From Actinostola sp. cb2023 (lineage: Eukaryota > Cnidaria > Anthozoa > Actiniaria > Actinostolidae): a stretch of DNA of 64,000 bases. The position numbers and the translations under genes were made by a program. Position 1 is the stretch's first letter. Each line of letters starts with the position of its first letter. Location: the NCBI GenBank assembly GCA_033675265.1, contig JAUJYZ010000532.1, positions 248,001 through 312,000 of the forward strand, read 5' to 3'. Shown in pieces: positions 1-12,200 of this stretch. Under the pieces are notes generated by a model. That model saw only the letters and a program-made list of their open reading frames with translations. It was not told the origin of the DNA and did not search any database.

Positions 1-38
1 TTATGTCTACACAGTTTCCATTGATTTATTATTCAAAC

Positions 39-405
39 AAGACGCTCAATGAGCGTACACTCGGGCTTTATAACAAGGACAAAGACAGTTGCATTTGCGT
101 GACGAGGGAGACTATGTATGGGTTAGCATAGAGAAAAATGACCGAATTGTACTTATGTGTTATTGAATATGTTGTGAGAGCGAATCATACTTTCGGATTT
201 AGTCCGATAGGCGTTCGGAAACTATTCGACCCGTTTGTGGCGACCATGAATATGCAACCTCAAGTGACCTCAAGTACGCTTAAAGACGGACTACAGACGT
301 CCCTCCACGAATCGGAGATCTTTATGAGTCATCGACACAAATAGTCTCTCTCGTCACGCAACTGTCATTGTCATAATACCCGACTATACGCTCATTGAGC
401 GTCTT
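39..405. mobile_element. Short inverted-repeat element (MITE-like)
   Basis: The two ends are inverted copies over about 75 bp, starting with the self-complementary GACGCTCAATGAGCGT and continuing to GTGACGAG(G/A)GAGACTAT. The interior has no convincing coding capacity; the open frame at 138-344 lies between the inverted arms and looks fortuitous. Related ends recur at about 1100-1135, 22838-22870, 23064-23095 and 39640-39705, so this is a dispersed family. It is non-autonomous; I cannot name the superfamily. Confidence 0.75.
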
Positions 406-1254
406 CTTCTGTAACAGATCCCTAATATCTAATGACGTTTTGATTTCGATTGTGTTTTTGCCGTTCACTGACCTGTTTTGAGCGTGGAAATTCTTCTTTA
501 AATAGCGCTGCGCGGCGGTTCTAAAATTAATGCGCTTCTCTATTGTGCAAGTATATAAATAGGCTATTAAAACTACTTTGGCATGATCCCAAATTTCGTA
601 CCGATTGACCTTGCTCGCCTTTGATGAAGTTTTGAAGTACGATTTCTACGATTCCTTTTCCTTCTGAATTTTTCAAACGTCGAATAAAATAAACATCCAT
701 CATTATATATCTGAGAAATGTGTTTCGTTTTACTGTCGGATACTTTTTAAACGGTTTTTCACGGCGCGTGACGACAGTCAGGCAGCAAGCAAAGCGAGAT
801 TAGCTATCAAAACAAAATCTACTGGAAAATCAAACCCTCGCTCTCTAGCTTCAGAGACATAATAATATAACATCCAGACGATTCAGACTATGATCTGGCG
901 AAGCTCGACGAAGCTGCTAATGGGTTTTTAACGGCATGGCCTATAAAAAAAAAACCTTTGCAAACGTGGAATAAAATAAACATCCATCATGAGTTACTGA
1001 AGATAACTCGACTGGCTCGACTGTTTGCAAGGCTTCAATTGCACTATTTTCAGTCAATCATGCTTCTTCAATACAATATCATTTCTCTGACGTCATGACA
1101 ATCAGTGACAGTTGAGTGACGAGGGAGACTATGAGTCGGGTGAGTACGAACATGATACGTCTTGAGGTTGCATAGGTCAGATGGTTCCGATAACGCCCTC
1201 GCGTTTGTTTTTATTAAATATATTTTAAGCGAGCTTCTAGTCCTTTTACCACTT
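406..1254. other. Intergenic, no gene seen
   Basis: No supported gene. A fragment with the GTGACGAGGGAGACTATG end of the neighbouring element family lies near 1115-1135. The rest is unique-looking AT-rich sequence. Confidence 0.5.
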
Positions 1255-1514
1255 CTAGTCATTGAACGATGAACTAGAATCCTGACCTTTTAATAGCTTG
1301 AAGATCTACAGCTGCTTTCAAAACTAAGATTCAAATCTACTTTAGTCCTGTGTGTGTGTTTTTTTTTTTCTTATCTGCTGAGTAATCTTGAAACTCGATA
1401 CGATTAAATACGTCGCATACTTTCGTCATTCTTTGACCGAAAAAAAAACTACGACTACGACTACCGAAAAACCCATTTTATAACTCGGGCTTCCTTCGGA
1501 AGGGCCCGAGTAAA
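1255..1514 (+). repeat. Dispersed repeat, copy A, ending in a hairpin
   Basis: This stretch matches 39965-40212 in direct orientation at high identity, from GAACGATGAACTAGAATCC to the terminal hairpin. The hairpin arms are ACTCGGGC and GCCCGAGT around CTTCCTTCGGAAGG. Similarity stops just after the hairpin in both copies, which suggests a transposed unit with a 3' hairpin. A related hairpin (ACTCGGACACTTCCGGAGGA) occurs at about 22411, 38537 and 53421. The family is not identified. Confidence 0.7.
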
Positions 1515-1748
1515 AAGGTATATAGTTTTTTTGAAAATAATATTGTATGAAATTACTACAACCGTCGCTGTCATTCGCTTCGTTCGCTTTGCAAGTTTGA
1601 ATCTTTGTTTATCTCATGGACCAATCAAATACGATCATTCATTGTTGATTTCAACAGCCAATGAAATTCGCTAAAATTTCAGGGTTTCCCAGAGCCAGCG
1701 ACCAACCAAATGAGGAGTGGGCTCTGGGTACGAGAATGGCCGTCAGTG

Positions 1749-2319
1749 CTATACGTACCCTGTGAAATAAGGTGTCGACGTCGCTTGAGGTGTAGAAGGA
1801 TAACGCGTGGATTGTGGAATCCTGTCATCAACAAAATGTGTCTGCGTTCCCATACTATGGATTCTCGAGGTACCCGGTGGTTCATTGGCAGGTGGGGTAC
1901 CCCCGGTTCCCGGGTAGTAATAACTCCCGTGATGATGTCCATTACAGCCTCCGCAAAACGGACACAAAAACCGTACAAACCCTGGACTCGCATCACCACG
2001 GTATCGCAAATCGTTGACTTGTAAAGTTAGATCTTCTAACCGTCTTTTTAAATCGTCACTCAAATCGACTTGAGTCGCTGAATCTCGCGACCGTTGATTC
2101 TCGACACCCTTCGACAAATCTTCGTATTTTTTCTGCAGATCTTCGTACATCGTCTTCATCTGGTTCTCGGCGGCCCGACGAGAGATTTCGCGCTCCAAGT
2201 CGTCGTGCTTTCGTCGGAGATCTCCGTACATTTCCGTTTGCAGGTTGCGCGCGCTGGCCTCGTCTTGAAGTTGTGTTCGCAATCGTTGGAGCTCCTCCTG
2301 AAGTTTATCAACTCGATCC
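1749..2319 (-). CDS. AKNA: AKNA exon 11 (terminal, coiled coil and CPFC motif)
   Basis: Acceptor CCATTTTCAG|GGATCG. It encodes DRVDKLQEELQRLRTQLQDE and a continuous coiled coil to about residue 970, then CPFCGGCNGHHH, a Pro/Gly/Tyr-rich tail and TAG at 1751-1749. The coiled coil plus Cys pair matches the C-terminal organisation of vertebrate AKNA. No close AATAAA was found downstream; the nearest candidate on this strand is near 1210-1215. Confidence 0.87.
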
Positions 2320-3219
2320 CTGAAAATGGTACAAACGCATCAATTAACAAAACTCTATTTACCATTAGCTGCAAATCAGTATAAACGTTAATGCAGGTAG
2401 GGTAGGGGTGGTCAACCATAGAAGGAAACCATGCACCTTTTCGTAGTTTCCCCGCAGAATGCTTCATGATTCTGCGCGCGCAAGCGAGGTCAGGGGATAA
2501 AAATATTTAGAATTGATCGTGTATTGAGGAAAATATGACTACTGTATCTAATCAAGAACACGAAAAAACTGTTTTCTTCCCTAGCTTGAGAATTTGCATC
2601 TATCTTTGTAATTCTTCTTACGCCTTTTTTCTACTGAATTTCTTCATTCTCTCTTAATATTTTCGATCTATTTTGTACCCGACCTCGCTTGCGCGCGCAG
2701 AATCCTGAAGCAATCTGGGAAACTACGAAAACTCTCTCCAAGGCTTACCACAGGGAGCCCAAATATTGTGCACATCTTACTGACGGGCTTCCTGTACGTG
2801 GCTTAGCTCAGCGCACGCCCTACCCCACCTACCCTTAGTATATTAGTAACACAAAGCAGTGTAATAGTACCTTTTATGCTTACGACCATTATCACTGTAT
2901 CCACTAGTACTATCATCATCACGGCGGGATCGTCTCCCTGACCGAACAGACTCACGGTCCATTCCAGGGTAACTGCGCATGCTCTGTTTATCCATTGGTC
3001 GGGTATCGTGATCCGAGCGTGGGCCTGGGGACGAATAATAACGGATCAGCATAGTCGTGTTTAAACCACAGCATATTGTTATACGTGTAGACTACCGACG
3101 CCTCGAGCGACCAATACACGGACGGTGGTAACATAACGGCTGTGGTAACATAACGGCTGTAGTAACATAGATGTTGTTTATATTCAGACGAAAGTAAATT
3201 ACATTGGTAGTAGCTTCAT

Positions 3220-3251
<32 letters not shown>

Positions 3252-6200
3252 ATTAAAGTCTCAATAAATCTTCTAGCTGGGCACAAGTGCCCTACTAATC
3301 GGGGAGACTTAAATCTAACATACTATAAATATAAAACTAAAATCTAAATACAATTTATATAATTATGTTAAAAAAATTAAATAAAAAAATAGATAAAGAA
3401 AGAAAGAAAGAAAATACATAACCATTACAGTCCAAAGCCGCATCTACACGAGCAAGTTTTCCTTGACAAGGAAAAATTGACAATTTTTTGTCATCTACAC
3501 GAGCAAGTCTTCCTTGACAAGGAAATATTGACAATTTTTTGTCATCTACACGAGCAAGTTTTCCTTGACAAGGAAAAATTGACAATTTTTTGTCATCTAC
3601 ACGAGCAAGTCTTCCTTGACAAGGAAATATTGACAATTTTTTTGTCATCTACACGAGCAAGTTTTCCTTGACAAGGAAATATTGACAATATTTTGTCATC
3701 TACACGAGCAAGTTTTCCTTGACAAGGAAAAATTGACAATTTTTTGTCATCTACACGAGCAAGTTTTCCTTGACAAGGAAAAATTGACAATTTTTTGTCA
3801 TCTACACGAGCAAGTCTTCCTTGACAAGGAAATATTGACAATTTTTTGTCATCTACACGAGCAAGTTTTCCTTGACAAGGAAATATTGACAATATTTTGT
3901 CATCTACACGAGCAAGTTTTCCTTGACAAGGAAATATTGACAATTTTTTGTCATCTACACGAGCAAGTTTTCCTTGACAAGGAAATATTGACAATATTTT
4001 GTCATCTACACGAGCAAGTTTTCCTTGACAAGGAAAAATTGACAATTTTTTGTCATCTACACGAGCAAGTCTTCCTTGACAAGGAAATATTGACAATTTT
4101 TTTTGTCATCTACACGAGCAAGTTTTCCTTGACAAGGAAATATTGACAATATTTTGTCATCTACACGAGCAAGTTTTCCTTGACAAGGAAATATTGACAA
4201 TTTTTTGTCATCTACACGAGCAAGTTTTCCTTGACAAGGAAATATTGACAATATTTTGTCATCTACACGAGCAAGTTTTCCTTGACAAGGAAAAATTGAC
4301 AATTTTTTGTCATCTACACGAGCAAATTTTCCTTGACAAGGAAAAACTGGCGATGTTTTTGTCGTCTACACGAATAAGTCTTCCTTGTCAAGGAAAACTT
4401 GTCAATTAAGGAAAATTTGCTGGTGTAGATTCGGCTTTAAAGGAATGTAGTTCGTCGTAGAATGCGAGGTTGTTCGAATACTAGACATTCTATACACGAA
4501 AAAAAACATACTATAGTACCGTTCTATAACTAAAAATTGTTGTCTCTGGCTTTAGTATTAGTCTTTTACAAAGTAACTACAAACGTTTAGATCCTTCCTC
4601 GGATCTTCTTCAGTGTAACGATCTTGCTGTAATGCGTATGCTATTTAGAATTACTAGCGCGCTAGTACTAGACCGATCTACGAGAGTTCTGATCATTTCT
4701 GGAATCCTGGCATAATTATTCTTTGATTTTGGGTCTTTTTATGGAATGCCATGATTCCAGAAAGAGTCTATGTTCGTTCAAGTTCTCTCCAAAGAGCCTG
4801 AATAGCAGAGATATTAGTTTGTAAAACTTGTGTCGAGTTTGTTCAAACTTTTTACGAGTTTCAATGTAAAACAGGACTCAAAGCGGTGACCAACTGTGAA
4901 CTGAATTAGAGGATATATCGCGAGGGAAAGAGGCGGTATTCTAGCACTAAGAGGCCACTAAATGTCGACTAAATGACAGCTTAAAATACTCCTTACAGGG
5001 CTCTAAGTACTACAACATGTAAACAACGACTTACTGTCCAAGTCAGGGTACATTCTGACGAAACTCCTTAACGACAGTATCCAAGCAAACTCAACTTCTT
5101 ATTTCTGTACGCTCTCATCCCGGCTCCAACCCAACTACAAAACCATGAACTCAAAATGATAACATTGCTATGCTATGTCGATAGGGCGTCAAAGGCTGTG
5201 ATTCGCTACGCTAACATAAATACTCTCAATTTGATTGTACAAATCTTGGTTTAAGAATGGTGTATCAGTTAATTATCGTCCACGGTATTCAGGATGCTTC
5301 GCTTGGAGTAAAATCATACATAAATAACGATGGTCATACTCATGTGTTCATGCATTATAGATATCATAGCACATAGATTGTGATAATCTAATGTAATATC
5401 CATATACAATGGTATGGTCAACACTACTGTAATTAAAACTAAGTCTTCGTCAACACATGTATTTCAAACTGAAAATATTCCGTTTCAGTAAGTTTGGGTT
5501 TTCGACCGTCAACATTGAGCTAAGTTTACGTTGTAAAAAGACTTGGAGAGCGTTGGCAGAAGTTTCTGTTATCATTAAAGTGGATTGCACATGAAAACGC
5601 TAAAACGTGGGTGTTTTTTTTTTCAATTAAAAATACAATAAAAAAGCAACAGTTTTCGTACGTTTTGGAGTACTGCCCGCGCGCAAAGGTCTTACGCTAC
5701 GTTTCGTGGATGCTCGTAATAGTGAATGTTCATGTAAGATTTTTAGTCTTGTGGACGGCAAACAGCCTTTACCAGAAAAAAAGAAGAACAAATAAATACT
5801 TTTTCAAAGAAAACTGCACAAAACTAGACCCTAGTATCGCTCAAGTAAACACATTATCACCAAAGAAGCGAGAAAATATGATAATAACATTCATTTTCTC
5901 GTTCAATAAGGATCTATACAAGTTACTAAAACCTTACATAAGGTGGAACTGAAGCTCTGTGGCTGCTATTATCGGTAGAACTTCAGTAAAGGATCACACT
6001 CTGAATATGTTACTGTAATAACATGGCAAGGCGATTAAATCACTCGATATTGATAGGTAAAGAAGTACTGCTATCAAAACGTAAATAAGATAACTTGGTA
6101 TCCTAAGTAACCGCTAAAGACACAGCCATTGCGGGGCTCCACGATTAATCCCACTGAACAATCATTAATCAATGATTAATGTTCTAAAGACACTGAGCGA

Positions 6201-9200
6201 ACGACTAAATAATAACCCACATATAGCAAGACAGTTAATGAAAATTGAACATCATTTGAAAAGCACAAAATTTCGGAAGTTAGTCGGAGTAAAAAATAAT
6301 GTCCGAAAGGCCAGTCAGACGCCTTCGTCTTGACGCCATTTTTCGCTTATTGCCATAACAAAGCAGTGAACAATATTCATTAACCTCTCATTTGATATCT
6401 ATACACCGACGCAGCAGTCGAAACTAGTTCAACTTCTAGTCCCTGTCACTCATGAAAATGTAGTCTAAATCTTCAACATTACCTCGTAAAAACTCTTTGA
6501 CAAAAAACATTCTTGACAAAATGCAGCAGAGCTAGAAGAGCGGGATTGAAAGTGTTTTTAAAGTTAAATTTAAAGCCCTAAATAACAGATACAAACCATG
6601 CTAACTCACTTGGTTTAGGAGAATAACGAGAGAATTTCAAATACCTAGATATAGGAACCAGTGACGTCCTAACCCAGCTTCCAAATAAGGCGGAGATCCT
6701 GGAGTAACATACGGACGAAAAGTCGAGATAAAATTCCCAAAATTGAAACGACTTGAAGCTAGAAATTGTATAAAGTTTACCGTAGTATTTCAGAAATGTC
6801 CGAGCCAACATCGGCTTCGCTGCTACAAACTCGCCCTTAGGTCAGTTATAGGCGTTATACGAAAGCTGTATCGAAATACATTTGTCTTACGAAGTTGTAC
6901 TTTAGTATACCGGTTGAGCTGGCGTTGCGAGTGCTCACCGAGGTCATTTCCAAGAAGCCTGAGTAAGTAATGGGGAGAATTCCTGGCTTCAGCCAGAGCG
7001 GCATCATCAGGCTTGTTAGAATAACCACAGGGTTCATAACAATGTAACGGTCTAAGAATGGAAACATTTGTTGAGCGAAATACACCTGCTCTGCTCGAGA
7101 TATCAATGAATACAGCACATCAATATACTATGAATCTTCGAAGGACAAGCTTTAGAAGACAAACAGGAATCTCTTTGATAAACCGAAATTTAAAAAAATT
7201 CGAAGGTGATTCGTTGAAGTCGTAAAAAACATCGTTTCCAGGCTCTTCTCTTCTCGACTGTTGGTGAGCGGAAGGGAGAGCCTGGGAATGAGGTTGGTTC
7301 GTCACCAGGCTCCTCTCATTTTGTTGTGGCAATAAAATAAAAATGGACTGGAGACGAAGTTGTCGGATTGGCCAGACACAGGAAGCCCGGTAGCTGCACA
7401 CAAACCAAAAAGCTAATAAATACAATGAAGGTAGACTATGGCTCAGTACGCTAAGGATCAGCAAGGATCAGTACAATAGATGAAAGCAGTCAAGATCACG
7501 TGACAAGACCGAAACGAATCATGGGAAATTCTGTGAAAAGTGTCAATACATGAAATTCAACTGAATGATCTCGAGTCTTTCAGTTCAACCGAAGAAAACC
7601 GAAGTACATCGATATTCGAGCAAAGAAAGACTGTTGTGATTGAGTAAACTCTCTTATGTTTTGATTAACGGAAGCGTCCCACAACGTTTTGAAGCGAATA
7701 GAGAAAATCCATCAGTCGCGATAGAATAGCCTGCGTATAGAGTCGCTTTCGTATGAGTGGGAAAGTTACGGTACCGTGTCGTATTGAAAGAGTCTGATTG
7801 GATGAGATGAATCTGCACGCTTTTTGATTGGTTCAGAAAGGAAGCCATTTGAGTGTCACGGTACCGTGCCGTATTGAAAGAGTTTGATTGGATGAGATGT
7901 ATCTGCACGCTTTTTGATTGGTTCAGAAAGGAAGCCATTTGAGTGTCACGGTACCACAGGCAACCCACTCGTACGAAAACGATTCTATGAGCCAGGCTCT
8001 CACAGGCAGGGGGACACAGATAGTTATACTACAACAAAACTTACCTAAAGCGCGCGAAGACTGCTCCACATCTACAGTACTTCTTCTCAATGGATCTGGT
8101 CGTAACTGAGATCTACTGCCTCGCAGAAGGTCCGCTCGTTGTGACCGATCGTGTTGCTCGAACAGGTTCGGAGATGACGAATGTCTTCGTAAACTCCCGT
8201 CAAACCTTCGTGACCTTTCGTTATCTGATCGAGTAACAGGGAACGTTGGAGTATGACGGTGTCCTCTTCTCTCGCGCTGACTGGTAGATAACCGGATGTT
8301 CGCCGGACTCGCTTCAATTCCTCTATCTTCATCTGACTCCGAGAGGGACTGGAGATAAGTCCGTCGTCTTTTTGAATCGCGTTTGGAACTCTTCGTCGGT
8401 AAGTGAGTTACCGGAGCTCGGATCCTTTCTCCTTCTGATTCGCTTACTGTCTGTTCTCTTACCGAAGGATGGCGATGTTTGATCTCGGGGTGCGACGCTG
8501 GGGGGACCTCAGGGGTGCGCGTGAACCTCGATACCCTACTCTCCTCGGAACCAAAGAAGCCGCTATCAAATCCCCGTTCTGTCTCAGCTGTTGGCGGTCG
8601 TGTATTATCTCTCCTGCTAGCGTCCTTAGGTCTGGAGCCAGGATGAAACAAAGGCGTAGACACACGACTATCGGCACTGGAAAGACTTGTCCGTTGGCGC
8701 CCAGGCTTTCGCTGACCCACGGTCTTACCATCTTGACGAGGACTGGACTCTAGTGATTCAGGTAGAACACTGTGACTGCGCGGTGAGATGTCGTCACCAA
8801 GTGACGTAGTTCTGTTGCGGTACACGTGATCAGGAGTGTCGTGCTCTGTTCGTAGAATATCAGCTTGGTTCCCGCTACTTCTCGGTTTCGTGTTACGGGT
8901 TTCGGGACTAAAGTCTATCGAGTGGCGGGAATCCGATGTCCCGGCACGTGGTCTAACAGCGCTTGAATTACTCAGTCGACTATCTCTTCGATCCGCGTGG
9001 GGCTGGTGCCTAGTTTGGTCCGTTAAAATGCTCGAGGAAGCCTGGGGTGAAGATCGTTCAACGGGTGACGTCGCAGGGTTTTCTGGGTAATACGACATAG
9101 GATTTGCTGCTGGGGTTTCTACGGTGCTACTGCGGCTGCGCTGACTTGTTCGTCTTGATCGTCGGGCATTGGGACTAGACTCGGCCGATGTGTCTGAGAG

Positions 9201-12200
9201 GGGCCTGGGAATAGACAGAACTGACATTTTAAAACTGTGTTATCAGATAGAGTGGAGCGCAGCTATCTCGAGTACATTTTACAGGAAAATATGGAATCTT
9301 TCAAGCTCGAGAGAGCGCAGGTTCCACTGTTTCGCAATCCTTGCACTAAGCAAATTAATGAATGAATCGTCGTTCCGCGTGCATTTTGTGGAAACTGAGG
9401 ATCAGTGGAAAAACAACAGCCACATACCAAATATGGAAGATACCAAATAAGGAATTCCGTTGACGGATAACAGTTTCCCCGAGAAATTATTTAATATGCG
9501 CCCACGGTCATTGACACCAGCGAGCACAGGTGAAAACTACTTACCTCTCCCTCCTAGGGGACGAAGTTACGCTCTGTTGTTCAAACGACGCACCCCTCTC
9601 TCCCATGGGATGTTGTAGTCCATTACTGTTCGATAGGTAATGGTTGGATATGGGATCAGAGTTGTCATTTCCTATAGACACACTCATCGTCTCTGACGCA
9701 TAGTAGCCTGATTCTTGCAAGTCTATTCCTCCGTTTTGAGAGTCTCGCTGAAACAACAAATAAATAAATGAATACCATCAGGTCTCTTAGCAACGAGAGA
9801 AAATAAAATTTAATTTGGGTATCCTGTGGTACCATGCGAGAGAAGACTGCAGTCAAACCTCTATTAAGCGGTCACCCTCGGGAAATAGCCAACTGACCGC
9901 TAAATAGAGGTGACCGCTTAATAGAGGTGACCGCTTAATAGAGGTCAAGTTTACAGTAAGTATGGGGACCGATATCCGGGAATTTGAGTGAAAGTGACCG
10001 CTTAATAGAGGTTGACCGCTTAACAGAGGACCGCTTAATAGAGGTTGGTCGCTTAATAGAGGTTGGTCGCTTAATAGAGGTTGGCCGCTTAATAGAGGTC
10101 GACCACTTAATAGAGGGCCGCTTAATAGAGGTTTGACTGTAGTACCAAATATCTGAGCGATGGTGTTTTGTTTTAATCGTAGATCACTTGTTTATCTCTT
10201 ACCATTAACAGTGACATAAGTCTAAATTCGTAGGAAGCCTACCTTTTTGTCGTTATCGCCGTCGGAATCATCGTTCAAAGGGCCTAATAAATCCAAATAA
10301 ACATTAAGAAATAGAATAAGGATGAGATTATAGCGATTATTGTATGATATAGCCATTAAGTCTTACGACAAAAGATAGTTATATTATAGCAATTGTCGTA
10401 GAGTTTAGTTGGGTAGAGTGGACTGCGCTTTAAAATAGATAGATAACTAAATTTATTACACAAATTGTAATCTTACAGTACAAATACGAGTACAAATATG
10501 ACAGCGTATTACACGTTTTAGAATTCGGACACGTCAATTTAGCGCGCGCGCGCTCAGTTTGTTTCTTGTTTTATCCGGTCGCAAATAAAAAGAAAGAGAA
10601 AAAGACGTTTGCTTTTTGTTGTCGTATAATAAACAATTTATTACACGGGTAGTTGTGTAATACGGCTGGATATTTTACTCGTCTGTTTGTATTTTGACTC
10701 GCCTACGGCTCGTCAAAATACGGCACGACTCGTAAAAATATCCAGCCGTATTACACAACTTCCCGTGTAATAACCTCTATTTATAAATAAAATAACTGAA
10801 TATAGATCCTTATCATTTTTTCTCTAATCTTTAATTTCTTTCCTTTTTGTCTCTCTTACGTTCTTCCTTCCTTTCTTTCTTTCCTTCTTTCTTGTCATTG
10901 TTCCTCTTCTCTTTCAATTATTCATTCTTCTTTCATTTCTTTTTTCTTTCCTCCTTCCTTTCTCTCCCATTTTCTATGTTTAATTCTAGTCAACTGCATT
11001 CAATTCCTTCGATACATAAGCAGACAACAAGCCTATTACACTCAGAGTGGGAAACCTACGGTACCGTGACACTCAAATGGCTTCCTTTCTGAACCGATCA
11101 AAAAGCGTGCAGATGCATCTCATCCAATCAGACTCTTTCAATACGGCACGGTACCGTAACTTTTCCACTCATACGAAAGCGACTCTATAATGTATACATA
11201 CACTAAACTAGTGGGTAAATTACAGTCTTTTATCCATCTCTGTTTACCTAGAGTAAAATCGTCCTCCTTTTCTCTGTTTTGAAGACCGCTTGCTGGGTTG
11301 GATTCCAAATCTTCCACGTCGGCCAAACTATTTGCGCTCCTAACGAAACAAGAGTAGGATTACAATACAATGACTTACACATCCAATAAGACCTCATTTG
11401 TGAATATATTTTAAATCCTAAAACATAATCCTAGAGAGAGAAATGCCCGAGAAAAAGCTGACACTTTGTTGGCTTCCTGTGATTTCGAGCGGACAGGTGA
11501 AAAATGTGATTGAAGAATTTCGGTAATAGACTGAAGAAATTGTAAATAATGACTTAAATCTCACGGCATCTTTCTGTAATTACTGATAAGCTTTATGCAT
11601 CTTGGTGTTGTGAAGCCAATATCACTGTGCGAGAAGCGAGCATTTTTGTCACGGAATTACTAAGTGAGTCGAGAAAGCTACGTATCGGTAAAAGTGAACG
11701 TTGAAACGAGTTTTCGGTAAGAACAAATTCTAGGATTTTTTGGATTTTTTGACTTTGATTTCTAAGTGAATGAATCTTGTTTGTGGGATACAATGTGAAC
11801 GTATTCCCACGAAGCAACAACCAGACAGTGCTCTCAAATAAATACAGAATATAGCTTGTAAAATCGATCAAAAAATATTTCCATGACTGCAGTTATGTAT
11901 TAGAAAAAACTTCATAATTTAAACAATTCGATAAAATGAATAATAGAAATTTAAAATAAGTGGTTGGTTAAAAAATCATGCACTTTCTGCCGTTTATCGA
12001 GATATTTTCAATTATAACAAAAGAGAAAGAAACGTTTAGATACCCTCGCTGTGAACGGTGGTAGGACGACGGATTTGTAGCAAAAATCGCCACAATTTCA
12101 GCATCACAGCTCTCATCGTGATCTTGATTACACATCGTGTTTTGAGACTCTTTTGAAGGTCAGTGAATGCTGTTCACGATTCCATGTCCAATTTCCTCAT

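Noticed and set aside
3355..4409. Repetitive proteins on both strands (SIFPCQGKLARVDDKK / TIFCHLHEQVFLDKE)
   Set aside because: The 51-bp unit is divisible by three, so both strands stay open by arithmetic. The array is a foldback-element minisatellite inside an intron.
5611..5952. 113-codon frame in AKNA intron 9
   Set aside because: No recognisable domain, AT-driven composition, no supporting splice or promoter signals.
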